Shown: positions 4,867-5,250 of the stretch, piece after piece | Layout: every line of letters starts with the position of its first letter | Position numbering within the stretch: the first letter of the stretch is position 1 | Assembly: GCA_011524805.1 (NCBI GenBank) | Contig: WTJO01000011.1 | Location: 1 to 5,250 of the forward strand | Length of the DNA stretch: 5,250 nucleotides | Direction of reading: 5' to 3' | From: Alphaproteobacteria bacterium | GTDB taxonomy: Bacteria > Pseudomonadota > Alphaproteobacteria > Puniceispirillales > Puniceispirillaceae | Program-made: the position numbers and the translations under genes | Notes under the pieces: generated by a model | Databases searched by the model: none | What the model was told of the DNA's origin: nothing | What the model saw: the letters and a program-made list of their open reading frames with translations, nothing else

Positions 4867-5250
4867 ATGAGTAAATTAATGAAAATCACAGCAATGGCGG
4901 CTATGCTTGGGATGGCTGCTAGCGCACAGGCAAATGTCAATCTTACGGCTGAAACGGCATCTCCGGGTTCAACACCTGGTGTATCTGTTATCTCGCTCTC
5001 TGAGGTGGCATCAAAGTTTAATGTCGCAAATATTCAGGTGACACCCGGTCAGACATTGACCAATTCGGTTCAGAATGTTGCAGAAGGCAAGACAGATATT
5101 GCTGCTGCGCCTTTCATTCTGCCATTTCTTATGTCTAGGGGCATTGGCCCTTATGGCAAGCTTGGTAAGGAAAAAGGTTCAGAACTGGCATCAAAGCTAG
5201 CTGTATTATATAGCTATCGTATTTCCGTTCAGGGGCTATATGCTTATGAC
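4867..5250 (+). CDS. TRAP/TAXI-type periplasmic solute-binding protein (N-terminal part, runs off the window)
   Basis: The first 128 codons of a secreted protein are present and the frame is still open at 5250. Residues 1-22 are a Sec signal peptide: a lysine-containing start, a hydrophobic AMAAMLGMAA core and a cleavage site after A20-Q21-A22. There is no lipobox cysteine. The mature part begins with a beta-strand and an ASPGSTPG turn, then VSVISLSEVASKF, a strand IQVTPGQT, and the helix-strand element SVQNVAEGKTDIAAAP. This is the pattern of TAXI-type binding proteins, where the sequence reads strand, T-G-x-S/T, N-x-x-x-x-x-x-G-x-x-D-x-A. Such proteins capture small carboxylates or amino acids and deliver them to a TRAP permease, which is not in this window. 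A TctC- or ABC-type binding protein is a less likely alternative. It is divergent from the GST gene. Confidence 0.75.
   Translation, partial: MSKLMKITAMAAMLGMAASAQANVNLTAETASPGSTPGVSVISLSEVASKFNVANIQVTPGQTLTNSVQNVAEGKTDIAAAPFILPFLMSRGIGPYGKLGKEKGSELASKLAVLYSYRISVQGLYAYD

Noticed and set aside
4746..4940. A 64-codon hydrophobic minus-strand frame over the TAXI-like start
   Set aside because: The hydrophobic run is the complement of the signal-peptide codons and the A/T-rich leader; it has no conserved features, and the plus-strand gene has a strong ribosome site.

Overview
The window looks like chromosomal DNA of a Gram-negative bacterium with moderate GC, most likely a heterotrophic, probably marine alphaproteobacterium. 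That guess rests on the gene set and the compact layout: a transhydroxylase-type molybdoenzyme, a phosphonate-monoester-hydrolase-like sulfatase, a LigF-like glutathione transferase and a TRAP/TAXI-like binding protein. No taxonomic marker gene is present. No RNA gene, CRISPR array, insertion sequence or phage gene was seen.

Layout. (1) Positions 1-1228 (+) hold the 3' end of a molybdopterin oxidoreductase large subunit and, overlapping it by ATGA, a complete iron-sulfur small subunit. Both resemble the pyrogallol-phloroglucinol transhydroxylase pair (AthL/AthS) of Pelobacter acidigallici. (2) Positions 1225-1513 hold two tiny overlapping hydrophobic reading frames, possibly one frameshifted two-helix membrane protein, then a 9-bp inverted repeat and a short tandem repeat. 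(3) Positions 1514-3148 (+) encode a complete cytoplasmic formylglycine-type sulfatase. (4) Convergent with it, after only 20 bp, lie a RutE-type nitroreductase (3169-3750, -) and, upstream in the same direction, a LigF-like glutathione transferase (3823-4614, -). (5) Positions 4615-4866 are a divergent regulatory region with interleaved direct repeats and a small inverted repeat. (6) From 4867 to the end (+) runs the N-terminal part of a secreted TAXI-like solute-binding protein.

How the genes may work together (inference). A binding protein for a small organic acid, an aryl-ether-cleaving type of GST, a sulfatase, a flavin reductase of the malonic-semialdehyde/nitroreductase type and a polyphenol transhydroxylase-like molybdoenzyme together suggest processing of sulfated or ether-linked phenolics, such as algal or lignin-like polyphenols. 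No single gene proves this.

The strongest sequence-level oddity is in the transhydroxylase small subunit. Compared with the Pelobacter enzyme as I recall it, three of the four cysteines that would hold one particular [4Fe-4S] cluster are replaced, while the ligands of the other two clusters are intact.
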